Of a DNA stretch of 41,042 nucleotides, positions 31,253 to 39,016 are shown in pieces. Where the stretch lies: contig DATBIY010000062.1 in NCBI GenBank assembly GCA_036556695.1, positions 1 to 41,042 on the forward strand, read 5' to 3'. The stretch is from DASSCW01 sp036556695. Lineage in GTDB: Bacteria > Chloroflexota > Limnocylindria > QHBO01. Position 1 is the first letter of the stretch. Each line of letters opens with the position of its first letter. The notes beneath the pieces are model-generated. The model was given only the letters and a program-made list of their open reading frames with translations. It was not told the DNA's origin and did no database searches. The position numbers were made by a program, and so were the translations under genes.

Positions 31253-32992
31253 CTAGTCGCCCCGCAGCTGCCGGATGGCGGCGTCGCGATCGGTCGCACT
31301 CGCAAAGGTCAGCTGCAGCTGGCTGCCGTACCACCCGACGCGCAGCGCCGGCTCGGTGCCCGTCAGGTAGCGGAGCGCGCCCGCCTCGAGCCCCGACAGC
31401 GCGCCCAGGGCCCGCGGCACCTCCGCCTCGATCGTCTCGCCCTGGTGCGTGACCGCCAGGCGGGTCGCTCCGCCCAGTTCGCCCGCCAGGTGGCCGGGCG
31501 ACGCGGTCAGCTCCAGCGGCGAGCGACCAGGCACCGACAACCATCCCGAGACCCTCGTCGGAACCGAGCCGCCGGCCAGGGAGCCAACGGGGACGACCGT
31601 CTGTGTCTCGAACACCGGATAGCCGGCACGCCGCCCGGCTACCAGCAGCACGGCCAGGACTGTGAACAGGATCGGCCCCACCCACAGGCGATCCACCGGC
31701 AGCGCCGGGTCGTGCTCGACGGCCGCACGGCGCTGGACCTGCGCCCATCCGAAGAGCAGCCGGTTCCAGGGATCGTCGAGGAAGCGGCTGCTGGCTCCGA
31801 GGTCGCTCTCCTGCCTGCCCACCAGCTGGATGGGCGCTGCCGAGGCCGGGTAGCCGAGCTGCACCACCGCCAGCGCGCCTGAGGCGTCGCGCGCCAGGTG
31901 CAGCCACGGTCCGGCGCCGCGCCCCAGGCGACGGGCATTGCAGTCGTCCTCGATGACGCAGGCCGCGACCGCGTGACCCGCGTAATCCAGCGTGATTCGC
32001 ACCAGGCTGCGCTCGGGAAGGGCAGAGGCATCGGCCAAGGAAGTCACCTGGTGGACCTCCTCGCCAACCGTCACCTCCTCGGACACCGTCTGCAGCAGGA
32101 GCAAGCCACCCGGGCGAGCCGCGGCATCGGGCGTGTCGATTCCGCGGCGCCGCATGGCCTGCACCACGTTGCTGGCGTTCAGGTCCGACCGCACGCGAGC
32201 CAGCGTGTCTCGGCGCGCGAGCGAGAGGTCGCCGACGCGGGTGCGCACCAGCGCCATCTGCCGGTCGGCCAGTTGGTCGCGCAGCACCACCCAGCGGTAG
32301 TCGCCGGCCGCCGGCCCGAGCTCGGTGAGCGGCGCCTCCGCCTCGAACGGCAGTTGCAGCGCCAGGCCGTGGATGTCGATCAGCTCGGCCCGGCTGACCT
32401 GGCGGCGCGCGAACTCCGGCACCGTGGCGCGGGTGATGATGATCTCCGCGCCGGCCTGCAGGGCGGGCAGCAGCGTGAGCACCACCAGGCCCCAGATCAC
32501 CGCGGCGACCGGGTCGAACTCCCGGGCCGTGGCCTCTCCCCAGCGACGCAGCCGGACGCGACGAGCGAGGACCAGCAGCCCGACCACCACCCCGGAGATC
32601 AGCGCGCTGGCGACCGGCGCGGCGGCGATGACCGGCGCCAGCCACAGGCCCGCCACGCCGCCCAGGACCATGCCGAGCAGCATCAGCACCAGCTGGAGGC
32701 CCAGCCTGTGCACCCTCGCGCGTGTCGTCAGCTCCGGGATGCTGCTGAGCAGCAGCGCACCCAGCCCGGCGCCACCGGCAATGGCCATGATCGAATAGTC
32801 GCGGGCCAGGCTGGCCAGCACCCATGCGAGCAATCCGGCGCCGACGGCCGTCAGAACCGCAAGCAGCCAAGGGATGGCGGCTGCCACCGCGGCCGAGTCC
32901 CCGCCCGTGCCGAAGGCGGCACGGAGCAGCCGCTCCAGCCCGACCGGCAGCGCGCCCAGCAGCACGCGCAGGCGAATCGCCAGGCGCCTCAC
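31253..32992 (-). CDS. Large membrane protein of unknown function (579 aa)
   Basis: From a GTG. Five N-terminal membrane helices (about 37-60, 67-85, 97-117, 120-143, 162-182) are followed by a 260-residue soluble region, probably extracytoplasmic. A sixth helix lies at about 445-465 (LFTVLAVLLVAGR), and a 110-residue beta-rich C-terminal domain ends in a ferredoxin-like pattern (LTFASATDRDAAIRQLRGD). The soluble region has ERSLVRITLDYAGHAV and two cysteines (AACVIEDDCNA). I do not recognise a family. It starts 24 nt after the small lectin-like gene on the same strand. Codon use is like that of its neighbours. Confidence 0.75.
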   Translation of the reverse strand: MRRLAIRLRVLLGALPVGLERLLRAAFGTGGDSAAVAAAIPWLLAVLTAVGAGLLAWVLASLARDYSIMAIAGGAGLGALLLSSIPELTTRARVHRLGLQLVLMLLGMVLGGVAGLWLAPVIAAAPVASALISGVVVGLLVLARRVRLRRWGEATAREFDPVAAVIWGLVVLTLLPALQAGAEIIITRATVPEFARRQVSRAELIDIHGLALQLPFEAEAPLTELGPAAGDYRWVVLRDQLADRQMALVRTRVGDLSLARRDTLARVRSDLNASNVVQAMRRRGIDTPDAAARPGGLLLLQTVSEEVTVGEEVHQVTSLADASALPERSLVRITLDYAGHAVAACVIEDDCNARRLGRGAGPWLHLARDASGALAVVQLGYPASAAPIQLVGRQESDLGASSRFLDDPWNRLLFGWAQVQRRAAVEHDPALPVDRLWVGPILFTVLAVLLVAGRRAGYPVFETQTVVPVGSLAGGSVPTRVSGWLSVPGRSPLELTASPGHLAGELGGATRLAVTHQGETIEAEVPRALGALSGLEAGALRYLTGTEPALRVGWYGSQLQLTFASATDRDAAIRQLRGD

Positions 32993-33016
32993 CGGAGCCG
33001 CATCACGCCTGCCGCC

Positions 33017-33439
33017 TCATCCGCCGAACGACCACGTGCCGTCAGTCCAGGAGGCGTGCAGCAGGCTCCCGTCGGGCGCCGCGCCGAACACGTCGATCCG
33101 GCCGCGACCCCAGGAGCATGCCGACGGGTCGCTTGCCAGCTCCACGGGCAGTTGCTCCCATGGCTGCCAGCCGGCCGGCTCGTACCACCTGTGCCACAAC
33201 GTGCCGTCGCGGCCGCGGGCGAAGAGGTCGATGCGGTCCGCGCCCCACGAGCAGGCCGCCGGGTTGCCGGTCAGCTCGCCCTCCAGCGACTCCCAGGGAT
33301 GCCACGACTCGCCGTCCCAGTAGCGGTTCCACAGCGCGCTGTCCGGAAAGATGCAGAAGACCTGCATCTGGTCGACGTCCCAGGTGGTGACTGCCGGAGC
33401 CGATGCCAGCGTGCCGCCGAGCGATTCCCAGCCGTCCAT
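33017..33439 (-). CDS. PLL-type beta-propeller lectin repeats, three blades only
   Basis: 140 aa. It consists of three tandem repeats of about 46 residues with the consensus WE-L-G-L...P-A-SWG-DRID-FARG-DG-LWHRW-(G)W-PWE. The best copy is in the middle (CSWGADRIDLFARGRDGTLWHRWY). These are blades of the tryptophan-rich seven-bladed lectin family (PLL/fucose-binding type). Three blades cannot close a seven-bladed propeller alone, so the protein must oligomerise, work as an open unit, or be a remnant of a longer gene. The ATG has a clear GGAGGA 7 nt upstream and there is no signal peptide. It is divergent from tryptophanase, with 63 bp between the start codons. Confidence 0.78.
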   Translation of the reverse strand: MDGWESLGGTLASAPAVTTWDVDQMQVFCIFPDSALWNRYWDGESWHPWESLEGELTGNPAACSWGADRIDLFARGRDGTLWHRWYEPAGWQPWEQLPVELASDPSACSWGRGRIDVFGAAPDGSLLHASWTDGTWSFGG

Positions 33440-33489
33440 GGCGGGTTCCTCCAAGGCTGTGTTTTGCCGATGGGGATGCTAGGCCGATG

Positions 33490-33495
33490 CATACT
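33490..33495 (+). promoter_or_regulatory. -10 box of the tryptophanase operon
   Basis: CATACT ends 7 nt before the ATG at 33503. No convincing -35 is visible. There is no room for a leader peptide of the TnaC type between promoter and gene. Confidence 0.4.
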
Positions 33496-33502
33496 CCGTG
33501 GC

Positions 33503-34879
33503 ATGGAGCGCTGGCGCACGATCATCGAGCCGTTCCGCATCAAGAGCGTCGAGCCCATCCGGCTGACCAGCGTCGAGGAGCGCGAGCGGCACCTCCGCGA
33601 GGCGGGGTACAACCTGTTCAACCTCCATGCCGATGACGTGATCATCGACCTGCTCACCGACTCCGGCACCGGTGCCATGTCCGCCGAGCAGTGGGCCGGC
33701 ATCCAGCGCGGTGACGAGAGCTACGCCGGGTCGCCGTCGTGGTTCCGTTTCCTGGAGAGCGTCCAAGATCTGTTCCCGTTCAAGCACGTGATCCCCACCC
33801 ACCAGGGCCGAGCTGCGGAGAAGATCCTGTTCGGCGTGGTCGGCGGCCCGGACAAGATGGTGCCGAACAACACCCATTTCGATACCACCCGCGCGAACAT
33901 CGAGTTCACCGGCGCGGAGGCGGTCGACCTGGGGATCGAGGAGAGCCGGCACCCATCGGCCATCCATCCCTTCAAGGGAAACATGGATGTCGCGGCGCTG
34001 GACGCCTTCATCCGCGAACGCGGTGCGGAGCACGTTCCGCTGGTGATGGTCACCGTGACGAACAACTCCGGCGGCGGCCAGCCGGTCAGCCTGGAGAACC
34101 TGCGCGCGGTGCGCGAGGTGTGCGATCGATACGGCCTGCCGCTCTTCCTCGACGCGTGCCGGTTTGCCGAGAACGCGTGGTTCATCAAGCAGCGTGAGGA
34201 TGGCTATGCCGATGCCGCCATTGGCGACATCGTCCGTGAGATGGCATCCCTGGCCGATGGCATGACCATGAGCGCCAAGAAGGACGCCATCGTGAACATC
34301 GGCGGCTGGCTGGCCATGAATGACGATGCCTGGGCCGAGCAGGCGCGCAACCTGGAGATCCTGACCGAGGGCTTCCCGACCTACGGCGGCATGGCGGGGC
34401 GCGACCTGGACGCCATAGCGCAGGGCCTGCGTGAGGTGATCGACGAGGACTACCTGCGCTACCGGATTCGTTCCACCGCCTACCTGGGCGAGGCGCTCAT
34501 CGAGGCCGGGGTGCCGTGCGTGCAGCCCATCGGCGGTCATGCCGTCTACCTGGACGCGGCGACCCTGCTGCCGCACATCCCGCCGCTGGAGTACCCGGGC
34601 CAGGCGCTGGCGGTGGCGCTGTACCGCGAGGGCGGGATCCGCGGCTGCGAGATCGGCTCGGTCATGTTCGGCCAGCACCCGGACGGCTCCGAGTCGCCGG
34701 CCCAGATGGAGCTGGTGCGCCTCGCCATTCCGCGGCGGGTCTACACCCAGTCACACGTCGACTACGTCATCGAGGTGGTGCGCTGGGTCGCGGAGCGCGC
34801 CGCGGAGCTGCGAGGGTTGCGGATCGTCGAGCAGCCGCCGCAGCTGCGGCACTTCACCGCTCGCTTCGAGCCGCTGTAG
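33503..34879 (+). CDS. tnaA: Tryptophanase (tryptophan indole-lyase)
   Basis: 458 aa PLP enzyme of the beta-eliminating lyase family. The Schiff-base lysine is K260 in MSAKKDAIVNIGG. Family blocks include PTHQGRAAEKI, NNSGGGQPVSLENL, DACRFAENAWFIKQRE and EGFPTYGG. Two positions separate tryptophanase from tyrosine phenol-lyase. D127 (HFDTTR) is Asp as in TnaA, where the phenol-lyase has Thr; GIRGCEIGSV carries Ile where the phenol-lyase has its substrate-binding Arg. Tryptophanase is therefore favoured: L-tryptophan to indole, pyruvate and ammonia. It is the first gene of a six-gene run and lies 7 nt before the rRNA methyltransferase gene. Indole as an internal signal for the following efflux pump is inference. 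Confidence 0.9.
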   Translation: MERWRTIIEPFRIKSVEPIRLTSVEERERHLREAGYNLFNLHADDVIIDLLTDSGTGAMSAEQWAGIQRGDESYAGSPSWFRFLESVQDLFPFKHVIPTHQGRAAEKILFGVVGGPDKMVPNNTHFDTTRANIEFTGAEAVDLGIEESRHPSAIHPFKGNMDVAALDAFIRERGAEHVPLVMVTVTNNSGGGQPVSLENLRAVREVCDRYGLPLFLDACRFAENAWFIKQREDGYADAAIGDIVREMASLADGMTMSAKKDAIVNIGGWLAMNDDAWAEQARNLEILTEGFPTYGGMAGRDLDAIAQGLREVIDEDYLRYRIRSTAYLGEALIEAGVPCVQPIGGHAVYLDAATLLPHIPPLEYPGQALAVALYREGGIRGCEIGSVMFGQHPDGSESPAQMELVRLAIPRRVYTQSHVDYVIEVVRWVAERAAELRGLRIVEQPPQLRHFTARFEPL

Positions 34880-34886
34880 CCGGACC

Positions 34887-35552
34887 GTGCCACTGCGCAT
34901 CGCCAGGGGCCGCCGCCTGGAGGAGGTTGACGCCGCCTGGTTGGCCGATACTGCGGCCGCTCACCGCCGGGTATCGATCGACGTGGGGGCGGGCGACGGG
35001 CGCTACGTCCTGCAGCGCGCAACCGCCGAGCCGGGGGAGCTGGTCATCGCCATGGATGCCAGCCACGCCGGGCTGCGCGAATCCTCCGCCCGAGCGGCAC
35101 GTGACCCGAAGCGCGGCGGCCTGCCGAACGCCCTGTTCGTGGTGGCGGCGCTGGAAGCCGCGCCCGCCGAGCTGCTCGGCCTGGGATCGATGGTCACGGT
35201 GCATTTCCCCTGGGGAACGCTGCTGGACGCGGCGATCGGCCGGGAGGCGGCGGGCACGCGGCGGCTGGCAGGCCTGGTCGCGTCCGGCGGTTGGCTTCGC
35301 CTCCTCGTCTCGGCCCACCAGCGCGACGAGCGGCAGGGGGCCGTCAGCCTCGACCCGTACTCCATCGTCGATGCCTACCGCTCCCTGGGGTTCGAGCCAC
35401 TGGAGGTTCGGCTGGCGACGGTCGACGACGCGGTGGCGGCCCGCTCGTCGTGGGGCAAGCGGCTGCTCGCCGGCAGCCACGGCCGTGGCGCCGCCACCGG
35501 ACGCGACACGTGGCTGCTCGAGCTGCGCCACGTAGAATCGGCGCGTGGATGA
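34887..35552 (+). CDS. kamB: KamB/NpmA-like 16S rRNA (adenine-1408-N1) methyltransferase
   Basis: 221 aa from a GTG, matching the length of KamB (215) and NpmA (219). SAM motif I is IDVGAGDGRYVL (D32, D37), then VIAMDAS with D57. RGGLPNALFVVAALEAAPAEL and VTVHFPWGTLL follow, with W109, and SSWGKRL with W189. The two tryptophans correspond to those stacking on flipped A1408 in KamB/NpmA. All family landmarks occur in order. Such enzymes methylate A1408 of the 16S rRNA in assembled 30S subunits and confer broad aminoglycoside (kanamycin, apramycin) resistance. Chromosomal copies outside producers may act in housekeeping or intrinsic resistance. It overlaps the next gene by 8 nt. Confidence 0.85.
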   Translation: MPLRIARGRRLEEVDAAWLADTAAAHRRVSIDVGAGDGRYVLQRATAEPGELVIAMDASHAGLRESSARAARDPKRGGLPNALFVVAALEAAPAELLGLGSMVTVHFPWGTLLDAAIGREAAGTRRLAGLVASGGWLRLLVSAHQRDERQGAVSLDPYSIVDAYRSLGFEPLEVRLATVDDAVAARSSWGKRLLAGSHGRGAATGRDTWLLELRHVESARG

Positions 35553-35772
35553 GACCTGCCGCGAGTGCGGGCGCGACGTGATGCTGGGTACGCCGCTGTT
35601 CGCCCGCCGCGTGACGCTGATAAGCGATGACGACCCGGGCGTCGCCTTCGTGTGCGTCGACTGCCGCCTCTCGGACCCGCCGCGTGACGCTTCCGGCAAC
35701 CCGCTGACCGAGGATCAGCTGGCCGGCATGCAGTACGTCATCCGGCGCGGCACGCCCGGGCGCCCTTCGTGA
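35545..35772 (+). CDS. Small zinc-ribbon-like protein (75 aa)
   Basis: 75 aa from a GTG (ATG at 35549 is out of frame). Two CxxC pairs, C5/C8 (CRECG) and C37/C40 (VCVDC), form a plausible zinc ribbon, followed by a polar C-terminus. No family recognised. It overlaps the methyltransferase stop by 8 nt and the efflux pump start by 4 nt (GTGA), so its translation is coupled to both. The basic C-terminus might bind RNA; this is speculation. Confidence 0.7.
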   Translation: MDETCRECGRDVMLGTPLFARRVTLISDDDPGVAFVCVDCRLSDPPRDASGNPLTEDQLAGMQYVIRRGTPGRPS

Positions 35773-37352
35773 GCAGGCGCACCTGGACGCTCGTCGCCGT
35801 CGTCCTCGGCTCGGGGATCGTCTTCCTGGACTCGACCATCGTCAACGTGGCGCTGCGCCCCATTGCCGAGCAGCTGTCCAGCACCTATGTCGGCTCGCTC
35901 GAGGGCCAGGCCTACATCAACAGTGGCTACCTGCTGACGCTGTCGGCGCTGCTCATCCTTGCCGGAGCGCTGGCCGACAAATACGGTCGCCGCCGGCTGT
36001 TCGTCATCGGCCTGGCCGGCTTCGGCGTGACCTCGCTGATCTGCGGCCTGGCGCCGAACATGGAGCTGCTGATCGTGGCTCGGCTGGCGCAGGGAGCGTT
36101 CGGCGCCCTGCTGGTGCCGACCTCGCTGGCGCTGATCAACGCCAACTTCGAGGGCGCCGAACGAGGACGCGCCTTCGGCGTCTGGGCGGCTGCCACCAGC
36201 GCCATGATCCTGCTGGGGCCGCCGGTGGGTGGCTTCCTGGTCGACACCTTCGACTGGCGCATCGCTTTCCTGATCAACGTGCCACTCGTCGCCCTGGGCG
36301 TGTTGATCGCGGCGACCCGCGTGGACGAGAGCCGAAACGAGGACGCGCCGCAGGGCTTCGACTGGCTGGGTGCCGCGGTGGTGGCCCTGGCCGTCGGTGG
36401 GCTGGCGTACGGCGCCATCCGTGGCGAGGCCCAGAACTGGACCGACCCGACGGCCTGGGCGGCCCTCGCCATCGGCTCCGTGGGCACGCTGGCCCTGGTG
36501 CCGCTGATGACCCGCCGGCGCAATCCGCTGGTGCCGCCGTCACTGTTCCGTTCGCGCAACTTCACGGTCACCAACATCTCGACGCTGCTCATCTACGGAG
36601 CGCTGTACGCGTACTCGTCGTTCCAGGCGATCTATCTCCAGGGAACACTCGACTACACCGCCGCGGGTTCCGGCATGGCCGGCGTGCCGGTGAGCATCGG
36701 CCTGATCGTGCTGTCAACGCGCTTCGGCCGCATGGCCGGCGAGCGTGGCCCGCGCATGTTCATGGCCGTCGGGCCGGCGCTGATGGCAATCGGCCTGCTG
36801 TGGTTCATTCGCATGCCCGCCGACAGCGAGCCGTGGCGGCTCAGCTTCTCGGATCCGCAGACGCTCGTCCCGACGACCGGCTACCTGGTCGACGTCCTGC
36901 CGGCGATGATCGTCTTCGGGCTGGGAATCTCGATGCTGGTGGCTCCGCTGACCACGGCGCTGATGACGTCGGTGCCCACCGGGAACTCCGGCCTGGCATC
37001 GGCCATCAACAACGCCATCAGCCGCATCGGCCCGCTGCTGGCCACGGCGATCATCTTCATCGGCGTGTCGGCCGCCTTCTACGGCGCGCTGGCTGAGCGG
37101 CTGCCCGGCGTCGACCTGCAGTCGGAGGAGATCCGGCGCGATCTGCCTCCCCTGAACGCACCGGGGCAGGGCGTTCCAGACGAGCAGCGGGCGGCGAGCC
37201 GGGAGGCATCGACCGATGCCTTCCACCTGGCCATGCTGATCGCCGCGCTGCTCTGCGCATCAGGGGCGGCGGTGAACTGGGTTGGGATCAGGGACCCGTC
37301 GCCGGAGCAGCTGGCCGGCGCGCAGGAAGGGTCCGCCCCGGCGGGAGGCTGA
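35769..37352 (+). CDS. DHA2-family (14-TM) MFS drug efflux transporter
   Basis: 527 aa. TM1 carries the DHA2 signature LDSTIVNVALRPI. Motif A is GALADKYGRRRLF between TM2 and TM3; motif C is LLGPPVGGFLVD in TM5. In total 14 segments are predicted, which places it in the EmrB/QacA group of proton-coupled multidrug exporters. GTG start, overlapping the previous stop by 4 nt. Together with the upstream rRNA methyltransferase it would give two independent layers of antibiotic protection. Substrates cannot be read from the sequence. Confidence 0.9.
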   Translation: MSRRTWTLVAVVLGSGIVFLDSTIVNVALRPIAEQLSSTYVGSLEGQAYINSGYLLTLSALLILAGALADKYGRRRLFVIGLAGFGVTSLICGLAPNMELLIVARLAQGAFGALLVPTSLALINANFEGAERGRAFGVWAAATSAMILLGPPVGGFLVDTFDWRIAFLINVPLVALGVLIAATRVDESRNEDAPQGFDWLGAAVVALAVGGLAYGAIRGEAQNWTDPTAWAALAIGSVGTLALVPLMTRRRNPLVPPSLFRSRNFTVTNISTLLIYGALYAYSSFQAIYLQGTLDYTAAGSGMAGVPVSIGLIVLSTRFGRMAGERGPRMFMAVGPALMAIGLLWFIRMPADSEPWRLSFSDPQTLVPTTGYLVDVLPAMIVFGLGISMLVAPLTTALMTSVPTGNSGLASAINNAISRIGPLLATAIIFIGVSAAFYGALAERLPGVDLQSEEIRRDLPPLNAPGQGVPDEQRAASREASTDAFHLAMLIAALLCASGAAVNWVGIRDPSPEQLAGAQEGSAPAGG

Positions 37353-37358
37353 GGGTTC

Positions 37359-38099
37359 ATGTTCCCCATCGGCGACCAGAACGAGCCAGGCCACGGGCCC
37401 GCGTTCATCACGCTGGCCATCATCGGCATCAACATCGCCGTCTTCCTCCTGCTCCAGCAGGCCGGCGCCGGCGAGACCTTCACCTACGGCTGGAGCGCCG
37501 TCCCGCTGGAGGTGACCACCGGGGTGGACCTGGTGCGCGCTCAGCCCATCGTCACCGACGGCCAGCGCTTCCTGGTGCCGCAGGCGCCCGGCCCGGATCC
37601 GATCCAGCTCACCCTGCTGTCCAGCATGTTCATGCACGCGGGCTGGCTGCACCTGGGCGGCAACATGCTGTTTCTGTGGGTGTTCGGCGACAACGTCGAG
37701 CACCGCGCCGGGCACGTGCTCTTCCTGCTGCTCTACCTGGCGATGGGCGTGCTGGCCAGCATGGCGCAGATCCTGAGCGATGCCGACTCGTTCATCCCCA
37801 CCCTCGGCGCGTCCGGCGCCATCTCCGGCGTGCTGGGCGCCTACATCGTCCTCTTTCCGACCAACCGGGTGACCGTCTTCCTGTTCCGCTTCCTGACGCA
37901 GGTGCCGGCTCTCGTGGCCATCGGCATCTGGATCATCTTCCAGCTGATCAACGGCTTCGGCGCCTCGGTGCTCTCGCAGGAGTCCGGCGGCGGGGTGGCC
38001 TACCTGGCGCACATCGGCGGCTTCGCGGCCGGCGTGGTCGCCGGCTTGGTGCTGCGCACCATCACCCGGGAGCCGCGGAGCATCGGCCAGGCCTGGTGA
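37359..38099 (+). CDS. Rhomboid family intramembrane serine protease
   Basis: 246 aa with seven hydrophobic segments including a long loop between helices 1 and 2. Catalytic serine S152 in GASGAISG and histidine H218 in AHIGGFAAG form the rhomboid dyad. The L1-loop HxGxxHLxxNM motif is present as HAGWLHLGGNMLFLWVFGDN, so the enzyme should be active. Rhomboids cleave transmembrane segments. It starts 6 nt after the efflux pump stop, and its stop overlaps the next start (GTGA). Confidence 0.92.
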   Translation: MFPIGDQNEPGHGPAFITLAIIGINIAVFLLLQQAGAGETFTYGWSAVPLEVTTGVDLVRAQPIVTDGQRFLVPQAPGPDPIQLTLLSSMFMHAGWLHLGGNMLFLWVFGDNVEHRAGHVLFLLLYLAMGVLASMAQILSDADSFIPTLGASGAISGVLGAYIVLFPTNRVTVFLFRFLTQVPALVAIGIWIIFQLINGFGASVLSQESGGGVAYLAHIGGFAAGVVAGLVLRTITREPRSIGQAW

Positions 38100-38911
38100 G
38101 CGTTCGCACCGCCGCCCAACCCGACGCCGGCCTGTTCGGGCCCGGGAGCATGGCCTGGCGCATCGACGGCGAGGTCATGCTGCTGGCCGGCGGCACCTGC
38201 GCCCTGCTGATGCAGCTCGCCCACCCGGCGGTGGCAGCCGGGGTGGCCCAGCACTCGAACTTCCAGGCCGATCCCTTTGCGCGCCTGCGTCGCACCCTGG
38301 ACGCCAGCTTTGCCGTGGTGTTCGGCACGACCTCGGAGGCAGATGCGGCCATCCGCCGCATGAACGCGATCCATGGCGCCGTGCGTGGCAGCATTCCGGA
38401 GAGCGGCGACCCGTATCACGCCACCGATCCGGCGCTGCTGTTGTGGGTCCACGCCACACTGATCGACACCGCGCTGCGAGTCTATGACCGATACGTCACG
38501 CGGCTGACCCCCGAAGAGCAGCAGGCCTACCACGCAGAGTCACGGCAGATCGCCATGCGGCTGGGCGTCCCGGCCGATGCCGTGCCCGAGACGCTCGTCG
38601 AGCTGCGGGCCGAGATGCTGCGGCTCATGTCCAACGGGACGGTGGCGGTCAGCGACACCGCCCGCAGCTTGGCGCCGTCGGTCCTGTACCCGACCCGCTT
38701 CCCGCCGCGCGCCGCCTGGGACCTGGCTCATCTCGTCTCGCTGTCGGTCATGCCGGATCCGATCCGCCGCGGCTACGGGCTGTCGTGGTCACGCGCCCGG
38801 GAGCGCGACCTGGAGCGTGCAGCGGCCCTGTCACGCCGCGTGCTGCCGCATCTGCCGGGCTGGCTGCGCACCGTGCCCCAGGCCCGCGCCGCCCGGCGCC
38901 GCCTGGCCTGA
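38096..38911 (+). CDS. DUF2236/MpaB-family protein (oxygenase-like)
   Basis: 271 aa from a GTG. Matches the MpaB/Lcp-related family: MAWRIDGEVMLLAGGTCALLMQLAHPAVAAGVAQHSNF, DPFARLRRTLDASFAVVFG, ATDPALLLWVHATLIDTALRVYDRY and, near the C-terminus, LPGWLRTVPQARAARRRL. Relatives include latex-clearing protein (a heme dioxygenase for polyisoprene) and MpaB. Conserved histidines in QLAHP and VHAT may bind heme or metal. Most bacterial members are uncharacterised. It is the last gene of the tnaA run. Confidence 0.88.
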   Translation: MSVRTAAQPDAGLFGPGSMAWRIDGEVMLLAGGTCALLMQLAHPAVAAGVAQHSNFQADPFARLRRTLDASFAVVFGTTSEADAAIRRMNAIHGAVRGSIPESGDPYHATDPALLLWVHATLIDTALRVYDRYVTRLTPEEQQAYHAESRQIAMRLGVPADAVPETLVELRAEMLRLMSNGTVAVSDTARSLAPSVLYPTRFPPRAAWDLAHLVSLSVMPDPIRRGYGLSWSRARERDLERAAALSRRVLPHLPGWLRTVPQARAARRRLA

Positions 38912-38924
38912 CCCACCTCCACGA

Positions 38925-38953
38925 GTGACGGGTCCGGAGGGCGCCGGTATCAT
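38925..38953 (+). promoter_or_regulatory. Candidate promoter of the ctaA-ctaB fusion gene
   Basis: A GTGACG -35-like box (38925-38930), a 17-bp spacer and TATCAT (38948-38953), placing the transcript start about 57 nt before the TTG start codon. Confidence 0.35.
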
Positions 38954-39016
38954 TCGCTGCGGAGCGTCCGGCGGGTCAGTGCCCCTTCTCGGCCGGCGCC
39001 GGAGGATCCCTGTTCC

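Noticed and set aside
31898..34879. A 993-codon plus-strand open frame
   Set aside because: Only the last 458 codons (from 33503) are tryptophanase. The rest is antisense to the 579-aa membrane protein and lectin genes, with Gln/Arg/His-rich shadow composition.
33500..34879. Tyrosine phenol-lyase as the identity of the PLP lyase
   Set aside because: The Thr and Arg that define phenol-lyases are Asp and Ile here, as in tryptophanase.
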